A stretch of 64,000 nt of DNA, taken from assembly GCA_044226205.1 (NCBI GenBank), contig JBGAHL010000028.1, forward strand, positions 1-64,000, read 5' to 3'. The notes beneath the pieces are model-generated. The model did no database searches, had not been told where the DNA came from, and saw only the letters and a program-made list of their open reading frames with translations. Made by a program: the position numbers and the translations under genes. This DNA comes from M3007 sp044226205. Its GTDB lineage: Bacteria; Bacteroidota; Bacteroidia; Chitinophagales; Saprospiraceae. Shown here in pieces: positions 33,025 through 42,200 of this stretch. Numbering within the stretch: position 1 is the stretch's first letter; each line of letters begins with the position of its first letter.

Positions 33025-34170
33025 TCACCGCACTTTCCGGTATTGCTTCGGGTCAAACCTTCGCCCGTATCGTTTTTCATGGTGCTCGAGTTTGCACGAC
33101 TCAGCGCAAAACTTTTGCCAAGCAACCTTAGCGGTAAATTCCTTTTGGCAGTGCACGCAATTCTTTACAAAAGGGTTTTTGTCGTCTTTCGTAACGGTTG
33201 CGTTACTAACGGAGCGGTTAGGGAAAAACCCAATCGGTCGCCGGGCTATGTTTTGCGGTTGCCCGTTCGCCGTTGTGGTGGTCGCCCCGTTCGGGTTGTA
33301 AGTAAATCCGGGCGCTTGCCCTTCGTTGTCCGGGGTTGGGGTTTCGGCCGGTTGGCTCTCTGCAAAGTGCCTGAACAGGTAGTAAAAGACAAAAGCCGTA
33401 CAAAGCAGGAAAACCAGTTCGGCCACAATAGCAGCCCCGATACTGTACGCCTGCATTTTGGCCACTTTCTCTGCCCGATCTGCCAGGGCTTCGGCGTGTT
33501 GGGTGTCGGCGCGGCTTTCGGCGTCTATATTGGCCGCGTCTCGCAAGGCAACCAGGTTGGCCCGTTCCTTTTGTAATCGGGGCAGGGTTCGGTTTTCGGC
33601 TACCCAATTTGCCCCGCTTTTCAGGCCGGCTTGTAAGCGGTCGATGTCGGCTTGTACGCGGTTAATATCGGCGGTCAGGGCTTCGATGTTCGCCGGGTTG
33701 ACTGACCGACCAGGGAGCGGATAAACAACGCCGGGCAACTCCTTCGCGCCGTACAAGGCAGCCGCGATGGACACGCACAACGTCAGGGCGGCAACAACCC
33801 CCACAAACCCGAATGAGCGGTATTTGAGCAGGTGTTTGGATGCGATGGAAAGGGTAGATCGTTTCAGCCGTTCCACCCCGAAGGCAAAGGCGATACCCAA
33901 AGGGACTGCCAGGTAAATGCCCCACCAGGTCGGCACAATGTGGGTTAATGCAAATACCCCCAAAGCGGCCGTAGTGCAAAATGTAACCACTTGCGAAAGG
34001 CTTTGCCCGACAACCGCAACCCGGTAAACGGTGCGGTATTCCTCCGTAAAGGGTTTGTCTTTGAAAATTTCGCCTGATTGGGCGGCCGTGGTGTCGGCGT
34101 GGTCTTGCGCGTTTTTTGCGCTTAGTTGCGTTGCAAATGCTCTAAATTTGCGTTCAAATGGGTTCCCCAT
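33025..34170 (-). CDS. Membrane protein with coiled coil and C-terminal zinc finger
   Basis: A 381-residue protein with an unusual layout. Two membrane helices lie at about residues 55-100 and a third near 125-145. A charged coiled coil follows (about 160-235: ALTADINRVQADIDRLQAGL and onward). A fourth helix lies at about 245-270. A Gly/Thr/Pro-rich linker leads to a C-terminal zinc finger NCVHCQKEF-x8-FCAESCKLEHHEKR that resembles nucleic-acid-binding knuckles. It would anchor a cytoplasmic DNA- or RNA-binding end to the membrane. Proteins of this kind occur in Bacteroidota mobile elements without known function. It is the gene nearest the integrase. Confidence 0.72.
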   Translation of the reverse strand: MGNPFERKFRAFATQLSAKNAQDHADTTAAQSGEIFKDKPFTEEYRTVYRVAVVGQSLSQVVTFCTTAALGVFALTHIVPTWWGIYLAVPLGIAFAFGVERLKRSTLSIASKHLLKYRSFGFVGVVAALTLCVSIAAALYGAKELPGVVYPLPGRSVNPANIEALTADINRVQADIDRLQAGLKSGANWVAENRTLPRLQKERANLVALRDAANIDAESRADTQHAEALADRAEKVAKMQAYSIGAAIVAELVFLLCTAFVFYYLFRHFAESQPAETPTPDNEGQAPGFTYNPNGATTTTANGQPQNIARRPIGFFPNRSVSNATVTKDDKNPFVKNCVHCQKEFTAKVAWQKFCAESCKLEHHEKRYGRRFDPKQYRKVR

Positions 34171-34201
34171 AAGAATTTAAAAATTGTTTTGTTAGACAAT
34201 T

Positions 34202-34238
34202 CCCGCGTTTAAGCTGTCCAGGCGTGGCGCGGGTTTTT
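34202..34238. terminator. Hairpin with T run between integrase 2 and the membrane protein
   Basis: CCCGCG (34202-34207) and CGCGGG (34228-34233) frame a 20-base loop, followed by TTTTTTT on the plus strand. No plus-strand gene precedes it, so its role is unclear. The 34171-34356 gap otherwise shows nothing. Confidence 0.4.
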
Positions 34239-34356
34239 TTATTTTCTCAGATAAGGTCGGGTGCGTAAAAAGTCGAAAAATGTCGGGTGCGTCGAATCTC
34301 AAAAACAGGGTATTTTCAGGGAATAATTAAGTGAAAATTACGTAAACCAGCCCTCT

Positions 34357-35646
34357 TTACCCTGTTACTTTCAGTCTCGTTTGTTTCATTACGCGGGCGG
34401 CTTCCTTGGCAAAATCCATCGCAGCCATTTTGGCATCAATGCAGATATATTGCCGGAACGCCTGTTCCGTTTGGTGGCCGGTAATCTTCATTATTTGGAA
34501 AGCGGGCAACCCGGCCCGGTAAAAGTTGGTGGCGAAAGAGCGGCGGGCCACATGGGTAGTAAGTTTCTGCCAGCGCTCCATCTCGTTTTCCTTTCGTTTG
34601 CCGCCGGCGGTATTCGTTACCAGTATTTTTTCATCAAACCCGGCCAATTGCCCTAACTCTTTCAGGTAGTCATTCATCTTTTGCCCTGAAATCTTGGGGA
34701 CGGCAAAAGCGTATTTCTTTAACAAGGTGTCCAGAATTTCAAAGAGGGGGATAAATACTTCCTCACCCGTTTTTTGGGTGGTAATGGAAATCATTTTTTG
34801 CCCTTCGATGCTCTGAATGTGTTCAGGTCTTAGGCGGCTGAAATCGGAAAAGCGCAACCCGGAATAAGCCCCGATCAGAAACAAGTCCCTGACTTTTTCC
34901 AGGCGCGGGTTTTGGGAAAGGTCAATCTGAAAAAGGCTTTCCAGTTCGTCGAACGACAAGACTATTTTGGTAGTTTTCTCTTTCTTGATTGAAAAGGCTT
35001 CAAAAATATCGTTGGTGTGATACCCTCGGCGCTTGGCGTCGCGCATGAACATTTTAAGGGTACTGAAGAGCTTATGTACATAATTCGTTTGCAGGCTGCG
35101 CGGCGCGGCAAACAGCCAGGCTTTGAAGTCGTGGAAAAACGCCTGGGTTATTTCCTCGAATTGGAGGGATAGGCTTTTTTCCTTGGCGTATGCGAAAAGA
35201 TGTTTTTGGATTCTTGCAACGGATGCGAGGGAGCGGCGGTTTGCGTAAGGTTGTTTTGCCCGTTCTTCCAGGGCAATTTCGATAAACTCCAGCAGGGAGG
35301 GTATTTTCTTTAATTCATTGCCAGGGCGTACCGCGTACCCCATACGGTAGTCCAGCTCCCGCCTAAAGGCATCTGGTTCGATTTGCCCCTCCGTTTCGCG
35401 GTAAATGGTAATGGTCAATTCTTCCAGCCGGTTCAGTCTCAAATTCACATCTGAATTTTCGAGGTACTTGCGGTTAGCAATGGCACGGCCCTTTGCCCAA
35501 GCTTCCGGGCAAACCTTTTCACCTGTCGAGTATTTCAGGCGCTTGTCTTTGTAGTAGAAGTAAAGAAAGACGTAAGAAGGCGTTTTCGGCTCCTTTGTGC
35601 TTTGGAGGATAAACCGAACAGCGGGCGTCCCTTTGACTTTTGGCAT
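34357..35646 (-). CDS. int: Tyrosine integrase of element 2
   Basis: A 429-residue phage-type integrase. An N-terminal arm-binding domain (about 10-85) and SAM-like domain (about 105-210) precede the catalytic domain. The latter shows the first Arg in YSGLRFSDF, Lys after TQKTGEEVFIPL, HVARRSFATNF, GHQTE and the nucleophile Tyr in FRQYICID. All catalytic residues are present, unlike the element 1 integrase, and the two proteins are not close relatives. It lies 178 bases from the right att copy. It would integrate element 2 into the T-arm end of tRNA-Lys. Confidence 0.92.
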   Translation of the reverse strand: MPKVKGTPAVRFILQSTKEPKTPSYVFLYFYYKDKRLKYSTGEKVCPEAWAKGRAIANRKYLENSDVNLRLNRLEELTITIYRETEGQIEPDAFRRELDYRMGYAVRPGNELKKIPSLLEFIEIALEERAKQPYANRRSLASVARIQKHLFAYAKEKSLSLQFEEITQAFFHDFKAWLFAAPRSLQTNYVHKLFSTLKMFMRDAKRRGYHTNDIFEAFSIKKEKTTKIVLSFDELESLFQIDLSQNPRLEKVRDLFLIGAYSGLRFSDFSRLRPEHIQSIEGQKMISITTQKTGEEVFIPLFEILDTLLKKYAFAVPKISGQKMNDYLKELGQLAGFDEKILVTNTAGGKRKENEMERWQKLTTHVARRSFATNFYRAGLPAFQIMKITGHQTEQAFRQYICIDAKMAAMDFAKEAARVMKQTRLKVTG

Positions 35647-35696
35647 GGCGAAGAATCAGGTTTGAAACTTGGCCAAAAGTAAGTCAGGTTTTGTTT

Positions 35697-35718
35697 TTGG
35701 GTACAGATTTGGGTATGG
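35697..35718 (+). repeat. Right arm-type repeat of element 2
   Basis: Two TTGGGTA motifs 13 bases apart, matching 24185-24206 at 19 of 22 positions. It lies between the integrase start and the right att copy. A further TTGGGTATAAATTTTGG occurs outside the element at 35903. Confidence 0.6.
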
Positions 35719-35823
35719 TTTTTTAAGAGAATTTAGCAGATGGTGGCAGACAGTGAGAGTTTTTAAACCTTTTTGATGCGATTAGCATACAAATATCCTG
35801 TTGTTATCAGTTACTAGTAATTA

Positions 35824-35848
35824 GGGTTCGAGTCCCATCGGGATCACA
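35824..35848 (+). repeat. Right att copy of element 2
   Basis: GGGTTCGAGTCCCATCGGGA plus TCACA is identical to the T-arm and acceptor end of tRNA-Lys, 25 bases shared with the 24083 copy. The rest of the 47-base repeat is missing here, so crossover for element 2 must fall within these bases. Confidence 0.88.
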
Positions 35849-35856
35849 ATTTTAAA

Positions 35857-35895
35857 GGCTAATAAGTTGATGTTCAACTTGTTAGCCTTTTTTGT
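35857..35895 (+). terminator. Hairpin downstream of the right att copy
   Basis: GGCTAATAAGTTGA (35857-35870) pairs with TCAACTTGTTAGCC (35874-35887) and is followed by a T run. It is nearly the same as the hairpin at 24138, and the similarity continues into the following TTGGGTAT motif. Confidence 0.7.
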
Positions 35896-35931
35896 TTTTA
35901 ACTTGGGTATAAATTTTGGCCTTTTCCCCCT

Positions 35932-35971
35932 TAAAAAACAAAACAGGCCGCCTCCTTTCCCGGAGACGGCC
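35932..35971 (-). terminator. porV terminator
   Basis: GGCCGCCTCC (35946-35955) and GGAGACGGCC (35962-35971) form a hairpin with one mismatch. Read on the minus strand it is followed by TGTTTTGTTTTTT. It lies 36 bases past the porV stop. Confidence 0.8.
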
Positions 35972-36006
35972 CGTTAGTCGATGAGGCGTAGATTGACCCA
36001 GAGGTA

Positions 36007-37251
36007 TTATTCCTCTCCCTCGAACGCATCGAAGTCGAACAGCAGCGAGAAACGCAGCGTGTTGTCGAGCGGGTTGCGCTGGTTGGTGGTGGGCACCAGG
36101 TAGGAGAAGTTGAGGCCGAAAATATTGTATTTTACGCCAAGGCCCACGCTGAAATAACGGCGGTTGCCTTTGGATTGTGTTTCGTAGAAATAGCCCATGC
36201 GTACGGCAAACTGGTCGTCGTACCAGTATTCGGCGCCGGCGCCGACCGTGATTTCCTTCAGTTCTTCGTTGAAGCCGCCCGGAGCGTCGCCAAACGATTT
36301 GAACACGCCGCGTACCGACGACAGCTGTTTGTAGTCGGGGATGCCGTCGTTGTCTTCGTCGATGGCCGGCGTGGGCGTGGGCACGAGGAGCTTGTTGAAA
36401 TCGCTCGTGAACGTGAGCGTGTTGAAGTCGTCGAGGTTGAATTTCCAGGCGAAACCCAGACCGAGGTTGGTCGGGATGTAGTCGCGGTTCACCGAGTTGG
36501 TGTAGGTGATCTTGGAACCCAGGTTGGTCACGGCGCCGCCGATGGTCAGTTCGCTGGGGTTTTTGGTGGATTTGATCTTCGTTTTGTACGTAAACGAAAG
36601 ATCGGCTGCGCCGGCTACGCCGGGTTTGATCTCGGTGCGCTGGCCGTCGGCGCTTACCGTCTGGCCGCTGGCGAGGTTGGAGTAGATGAATTTGGCGCCG
36701 ATTGCCGCCGAAAAATTGTCGGTCAGCTTGCGGGAATACGCGCCGGTCACTTCAAATTCATTGGGGCGGCCCTGGCCCAGCGAGGTGCCGTTTTCGTCGG
36801 TAAACTCGATGTCGCCCAGCGAGAAATACCGCAGGCTCATGCCAACCGTCTGGAATTTGTCGAGCTGTACGTAGCCGGAAAGGTAGGCCAGGTACACGTC
36901 CTGCAGGCCCAGGTTGCGCATCCAGGGGGTGTAAGTAGCGGAGATGGAGACTTTTTTATCGGCAAAAGCCAGTTTGGACTGGTTGTAGTGCATGCCGTTC
37001 GGGTCGGCCGAGGTGGCGATGCCTACGTCGCCCATACCGCCGCCGCGGGCGTCGGGGGTAATGCGGAGAAAGGGCACGGCCGAGGTGACGGCGTTGGCGC
37101 AATCTTCTCCCGTGGGGAAGCGCTGTCCGGTAACAGGGTCGTAGCTATATCCCTTACCGTCGATGCATTTGTGCTGAACCTGGGCGGGAAGAACCGTGGC
37201 AGCCAAAAGGCCCAGGGCAACCAGCATCAACTGTACATCCATTTTTTTCAT
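36007..37251 (-). CDS. porV: Type IX secretion outer-membrane protein PorV
   Basis: A 414-residue 14-strand FadL-like outer-membrane barrel that collects cargo from the T9SS translocon and hands it to the sortase PorU. A signal peptide (MKKMDVQLMLVALGLLAATVLPAQ) leads to the conserved PorV start, AVPFLRITPDARGGGMGDVGIATSADPNGMHYNQSKLAF. A regular series of amphipathic strands follows, ending SLLFDFDAFEGEE. Family members are about 390-410 residues. It is followed by its own terminator. porU lies 2 kb away on the same strand, separated by an opposite-strand cargo gene. Confidence 0.93.
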   Translation of the reverse strand: MKKMDVQLMLVALGLLAATVLPAQVQHKCIDGKGYSYDPVTGQRFPTGEDCANAVTSAVPFLRITPDARGGGMGDVGIATSADPNGMHYNQSKLAFADKKVSISATYTPWMRNLGLQDVYLAYLSGYVQLDKFQTVGMSLRYFSLGDIEFTDENGTSLGQGRPNEFEVTGAYSRKLTDNFSAAIGAKFIYSNLASGQTVSADGQRTEIKPGVAGAADLSFTYKTKIKSTKNPSELTIGGAVTNLGSKITYTNSVNRDYIPTNLGLGFAWKFNLDDFNTLTFTSDFNKLLVPTPTPAIDEDNDGIPDYKQLSSVRGVFKSFGDAPGGFNEELKEITVGAGAEYWYDDQFAVRMGYFYETQSKGNRRYFSVGLGVKYNIFGLNFSYLVPTTNQRNPLDNTLRFSLLFDFDAFEGEE

Positions 37252-37591
37252 GATCGGATTCCAAAAATTTAGTGGCTAAAATTCGGTTTTGATTTTTGCA
37301 GGCCATTTTACACCGCAAAAAGTGTGCAAAAATACGCCCTCTGCGTCATTCTCCGGCGAATTGCGGGAAGCTGACTCGGCTTTGACCCTTTTTTGCGGAA
37401 AAGGGTTGTCTGAAGCGCGTGAAAAAATTCGAAAAACGCCTGCTTTTTGCCCGTCCTGTCAAAAATGTCTGCGCTGCCCCTGACCGATTTCTACCCCGAA
37501 ACCATTCTTCTTCCAGCTTGTTATTTTAAAACATCGAGCAATTTCGCTGTGCTCCCGCGGCCTTTTTAAGCACCAACAATGTCTTCCGCCA
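37252..37591. other. Divergent promoter region of porV and the delta-60 cargo gene
   Basis: No gene is seen in these 340 bases. On the minus strand TATTTTTG (37334 to 37327) fits the -7 consensus for porV, 75 bases before its ATG. No convincing box was found for the plus-strand gene. No repeat element was found here. Confidence 0.4.
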
Positions 37592-39130
37592 ATGAAAAAC
37601 CCTTTCCTCCTCTTGATTTCGCTTGCAGGGTTCTGGCACCTTAGCCTTGCCCAAAACAGTGTGCTGGACACCACTTTCAGCGCCACAGGCATCGTGACCA
37701 CCACTTTCGGCACGCTGAGCTCCGACTGGGCGCACAGCATCGCCATTCAGCCCGACGGCAGATCCGTGGTCGCCGGCCAGACCTTCGGCGGCAGTATCGG
37801 CAGTACGCACGCTTGCCTGTCGAGGTACCTGACCGACGGCAGCCTCGATCCCGCTTTCAGCGGCGACGGAAAGGTCACCCTGCTGGTTGGCGATGCCTGC
37901 GAAGCCCATTCCGTGGCCTTGCAACCCGACGGGAAGGTCGTCATAGCGGGCTTTTACGTCTTGTCCGACGAGTACCGCCCTTTTGCGGCGCGGTTCAAAG
38001 CCAACGGAGCGCCCGACAACAGCTTCGGGGTCAATGGCGTGCTTAAGGTGGCGCTCCCGGGTTTTGCCCAGTCCGTCGCGATCCAGCCCGACGGCAAAAT
38101 TTTGCTGGGCGGCTACTCCGACGGCCGGATGATGCTCCTGCGTTTTCTCGCAAACGGCTCGCCCGACCCTGCTTTCGGCAACGCGGGCGTGACGTTCATC
38201 GATCTGGGGAACGACCGCGACGACCGCATCGAGGCGCTTGCCCTGCAGTCCGACGGGAAAATTATCGCAGGCGGTTCCAGCACGATTTATCCCGTGAGTT
38301 CCTGGGCCATGGTGGCCCGTATTTTACCCAACGGCAGCCTCGATCCCGGCTTCGGCCAGGCAGGGCTGGCACAGGTGCAGGCCGAAGCCATAGAATCGGT
38401 CGACGACCTCACCCTCGACGCCTCGGGCGATATTTACGTGACAGGGAGCGTGAATCAGAATGAAGTCTGGTCGCTCCTGGTGGCCCGCTTCAAGGCAGAC
38501 GGTATCCTGGACCTGAACTTTGGCGACGATGGTTTTTTGCTGCGCAATTATGACTTGTCCACCTACGGCAAAGGAATCGGCCTGCTCCACGACGGCCGCA
38601 TCGTGGTGGTGGGCGCCGTGTACAAAGGTTTCAAAAACGACTTTATGGCCGCGCGTTTTATGCCCAACGGCGCCGACGACCCTACTTTCGGCGACGACGG
38701 CAAAGCGCTCCTTTCGCTCAATACTTTCTACGACGTGTTGTACGACCTGGCGGTGTTGCCCGACGATCGCTTCGTGGCAGCTGGTCATTACATGCCGTTT
38801 GCGAACGGCCATGTGGTCATGCGCTTTACCGACAAGGCTGTGGTGAGCGGCAGCCCGGATGTTGCCGCGACGCCTGATGCGTTTCGCGTTTTTCCCAACC
38901 CCCTGCAGGACAATTCGGCGCTGTATTTCCAGCTGACTGACAAGCCTCGGAAACTTGCCGTTTGGCTCATGGATGCGGAGGGAAGGGTGTTGCGCAGGTA
39001 TCCGCTCCCGTCGGAAGCGCCTGCCGGAGAACAGGTTTTGCCCTTGCAGGCCGGCAACCTGCCGCCTGGAACCTATTTTCTCGCCATTCGGGCGGGCGCA
39101 GCGCTGCACGTGTTGCCGCTCGTGCGCTGA
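37592..39130 (+). CDS. Secreted delta-60-repeat protein with T9SS type A sorting domain
   Basis: A 512-residue secreted protein. After the signal peptide (MKNPFLLLISLAGFWHLSLAQ) come about seven delta-60 repeats of the type IQPDGRSVVAGQ, LDPAFSGDGKV and LQPDGKVVIAG, which form a beta-propeller. The last 80 residues are a type A sorting domain (VFPNPLQDNSALYFQ, ending GTYFLAIRAGAALHVLPLVR), so it is exported by T9SS and anchored or released at the surface. It sits between porV and porU on the opposite strand. The function of the propeller (binding or adhesion) is unknown. Confidence 0.88.
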   Translation: MKNPFLLLISLAGFWHLSLAQNSVLDTTFSATGIVTTTFGTLSSDWAHSIAIQPDGRSVVAGQTFGGSIGSTHACLSRYLTDGSLDPAFSGDGKVTLLVGDACEAHSVALQPDGKVVIAGFYVLSDEYRPFAARFKANGAPDNSFGVNGVLKVALPGFAQSVAIQPDGKILLGGYSDGRMMLLRFLANGSPDPAFGNAGVTFIDLGNDRDDRIEALALQSDGKIIAGGSSTIYPVSSWAMVARILPNGSLDPGFGQAGLAQVQAEAIESVDDLTLDASGDIYVTGSVNQNEVWSLLVARFKADGILDLNFGDDGFLLRNYDLSTYGKGIGLLHDGRIVVVGAVYKGFKNDFMAARFMPNGADDPTFGDDGKALLSLNTFYDVLYDLAVLPDDRFVAAGHYMPFANGHVVMRFTDKAVVSGSPDVAATPDAFRVFPNPLQDNSALYFQLTDKPRKLAVWLMDAEGRVLRRYPLPSEAPAGEQVLPLQAGNLPPGTYFLAIRAGAALHVLPLVR

Positions 39131-39146
39131 TCGGGCTTTTGCCACA

Positions 39147-39281
39147 AAAAAGGAGGCTGTCTCATCAGTAACATCCTTGAACAGGATAGCAAATATTATA
39201 TCGCATTCAGGGTATTACTGACGGGGTGACTTTGGAGTCACCCCGTCAGTTGGCCAAGGATTTATGAGACGGCCTCTTTTA
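39147..39281. repeat. MITE-like inverted-repeat element ending at the porU stop
   Basis: Outer arms AAAAAGGAGGCTGTCTCAT (39147-39165) and ATGAGACGGCCTCTTTTA (39264-39281) are imperfect inverted repeats resembling IS termini. Inside is a perfect 15-base hairpin, ACTGACGGGGTGACT with loop TTGG (39217-39250), that recurs at 47885 and 52724. The right end supplies the TAA of porU. It could act as a two-way terminator. Confidence 0.75.
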
Positions 39282-42200
39282 TTTCAAAATCACCAGTTTT
39301 TCAAACTCGCTTTCCGCCGTCACGGTATTGCCGCTGGTATCGGTGCCCCGCACCTTGATGCGGTACACATACACGCCGCGCGCCAGCTGGTCGCCGTATT
39401 CGTCCTTGCCGTCCCACTGGATGTCGGTGACGCGGTAGCCGTCGGCCGGGGCGCTGTGGATAATGGTTTTGACGAGTTTGCCCGATACGGAGAAAATGCT
39501 CACCTGCACATCGAGTATCTGGCCCGCGAGGTTGTGTTCGAACTGGAAGTAGGTGTTAGTGGTGAAGGGGTTGGGGTAATTCAGCACGTGGTCGAGCGCG
39601 GCCTTGCCGTCTTCCGCCACCACGAATTCCGTGACGCCCTCGCCGGAGTTGTTGGCGATGTCCCAGCCTTTGGCTTTCAGGGTGTGACGGCCCACGCTGA
39701 GGCCGCGCAGGGGGTAGAGCGCCTGTCCGCGGCGGAAATCGTTGAGCTCGCTTTCGTAAAAGTCGTTGAGGACGATGGTTTCCTGCACGTTGCCGTCGAG
39801 CACCACGGTGAGGTCGTGGCCGAGGCTGGTGCCGCTCACGTTCATGCCGTAGTCGTCGGAACATTTGATCAGCACTTTCGGGTTGGCGTCGGTGATGCCG
39901 CCGGAGACGAAATCGTCGGTATTGAGGTACACCTGGATGAGCGGCGGGGTGTCGTCCTTGATCTGGTTGGCATTGCCGCCGATGACGAGGCTTTCGTCGG
40001 CGCCGGCCGCGTCGAGCGGGGTGCCGTTTTGGGCGTAGTAGCTGATTTTGCCGAAGCCGTAGTTGTAGTTGATGTCTTTGGGAACGATAAAGCCGACCTT
40101 GAAATGCCCGTTGCTCACGGTGGCGCTGCCTTTGAAAATGACGTTGCGCTGCACGGAGAAGGTAAATACGGGGCTGTCCGAATCCTGTCCGAGGGTTTGC
40201 AGGGTCTGGGCTTTGTCAAAAATCGTGACGAACACCTTGCCATTGAACCCGCTGAGCAGGTTGCCGAGGGTGTCGGTCACGGAGCCTTTCAATTCCACGG
40301 CCATGAGGGCGCGCAGGGTGTCGGGGCTGGCGGGGTCGTAGGCTTTGCCGTTGATGGAATCGGTGGACACGCGGTATTCGGGCAGGGCGAGGAACATGGC
40401 CGGGTCACCGAGCAGCGTAAAGCGGCGGGCATTGTCTTCGTTGCCGCCCGAGAGGGTGTTTTTGCCGTCTTTCAGGATGTCGCCGATGGCGCGGTATTTC
40501 CCGTTAACTTTTTGAAAAATAACGCTTTGCACACCGTCCGTCAGTTTATTGTTGCCGTCGATGAACACGGGGCGCACGGTCGTGAACAAGCCGATCGCGC
40601 CGCTTTTTATTTTTTCAAGCGCCTGCTCGCCGCCGCTCAGGGTGGTGTAGTCGTCGTAGCCTCCGAAGGTGCAGGTGGCGGTGATGATGAGCGGGTAGCG
40701 GTCGGGGTTGTCCCAGCCAGCGATGTCGTTGTTGTCGACCACCCGTTCCTGCGCCCAGCCGCGGGGGCCGCCGTGGCCGATGTACTGGGTGATGAGGGCG
40801 CCTTTGAAAATGTTGGAGTTGATGGCCGATTTGGCGTCGGGGAAGCGCTGGCCGCCCGAGGTGGCGATTTGCTGGTAAGCGTCGAAGTACACTTTTTCCA
40901 GGTTGAAAAAACGCTCCGTGCTGCCGGCAGCCGTGGCGAGTTTGTCGGCCTGCTTGACGTGCGCATTGCCGTCCTGATCGTCGGCCAGGTAAAGCAGGCG
41001 GAGGTGCCAGTCGCCGAGCGTGTTCGGATTTTTATCGTAGTCGATGATTTTGTCAATGATGGCCTGCGCCTCCTCTGGGGTGCTCGGCGTGATCCGGCCG
41101 ACGGCGATGTCGAGGGCGCCGTCGAGGGCGCCGCTTTCGCCGGGACTCAGCAGGGCGTAAAAGTCGTCGGAGGGGTGCGAGTAAATGGGGTGAAACGACT
41201 CGGCTGTCTCGAAAACAGGGATGAAATCGAGGTTGTCCTCGCTGCCGCTGTTGTTTTTCGGGTCGAAAGAGCCGTCGCCGAACAGCAGCAGGTAATCAAA
41301 TTTGTCGGGGCCGCGCTCCAGCAGCATGCGGGCGAAATCGCGGATGGCGGAAGGGTCTTTGGCGCCCGAGGAGAACTCGTTGAACAACTGGTTCACGTCC
41401 ACCAGCTCCACGTCGAGGCCGCTGAACGTGCGGCGGTGCTCCGCGAGTTGTTGGGCCGCCGCCTGAAAATCGCCGTGGTAAACGATGGCCATGTGGACGG
41501 CGCCGATCCCGTGCAGGTTCTGGTTGGCGATTTTGCCCACCTTGGCTTCGGGTTTGGGCAGGTTGCCGTTGTCATAAAAAGCAAAGTAGTTTTTCAGCAC
41601 GCCCTGGGTGTTGGCGCCGAATTCCAGCGTGCCGCCCGACACCGAGGTTTGCTGACGGGCAGGGTTTTGCGGGGCGGTCACGTCCCAGATTTGGGGGGCG
41701 CTGCCGCTGAATTCGAGTCGGAAGGTGGCCGCGTCCTGTGAGAGGGTTTGCAGGTCGCGGAAGCCCATCGAGTTGCCGGTCATGACCAGGCGGCGACGGG
41801 CGTTCACTTCGATATAGTCGAGCCAGCCTTCGCTGGTTTCCGCAACGTTGGGGAAATCGATTTTCAGGTTGATCTGATCGCCGTCGGGCTGAAAAATGCC
41901 GCTCATCGTGGCGCCCGCGGCAAATGCCGCGTCGTTGTTGCTGATCGTGACGGCGTTGATGTTTTTGGAAAAAGTGGCGCCGTCGGCGATCAGGCGTACG
42001 ATGGTGCCGCTGCCGCAGCGGGCGGCAAAATCGGCGCGAACGCGGGCGTCGGAGCCGCTGACCAGATTGGGGAAAGTCAGGCTGTATTCGCGCTGGCGGG
42101 TCTGATAGAAGTAGTCGCCAAACCAGCGTTTGCCCGAGCCCTGCGCCGAGGTGGAGTAGTCGAGCAGGTTGATTTTGTCGTCCTCAATGCGGCCGATATC

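Larger units (their letters stand above)
24083..35848. mobile_element. Integrative element 2 (restriction-modification cargo, primase module)
   Basis: An 11.8 kb segment between the att copies at 24083 and 35824. Plus-strand cargo (methyltransferase, DUF4928-like protein, Vsr) lies next to the left att. All other genes are on the minus strand: two hypotheticals, a BT4734-like primase, a DUF3987 ATPase, an HTH protein, a 501-residue unknown, a membrane/zinc protein and a tyrosine integrase beside the right att. Matching 22-base arm-type repeats lie near both ends (24185 and 35697). There is no conjugation, capsid or terminase gene. Confidence 0.85.

Noticed and set aside
34202..34238. Small RNA gene or integron-type attC site
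   Set aside because: There is a hairpin and T run but no promoter box, no integron integrase and no attC core sites; I keep it only as a hairpin of unclear role.
39264..41741. An 825-codon open frame opposite porU
   Set aside because: It is a mirror of the porU coding frame. Its Val/Ala/Gly/Asp/His-rich composition is typical for the antisense of GC-rich genes, and porU has clear catalytic motifs and a signal peptide.
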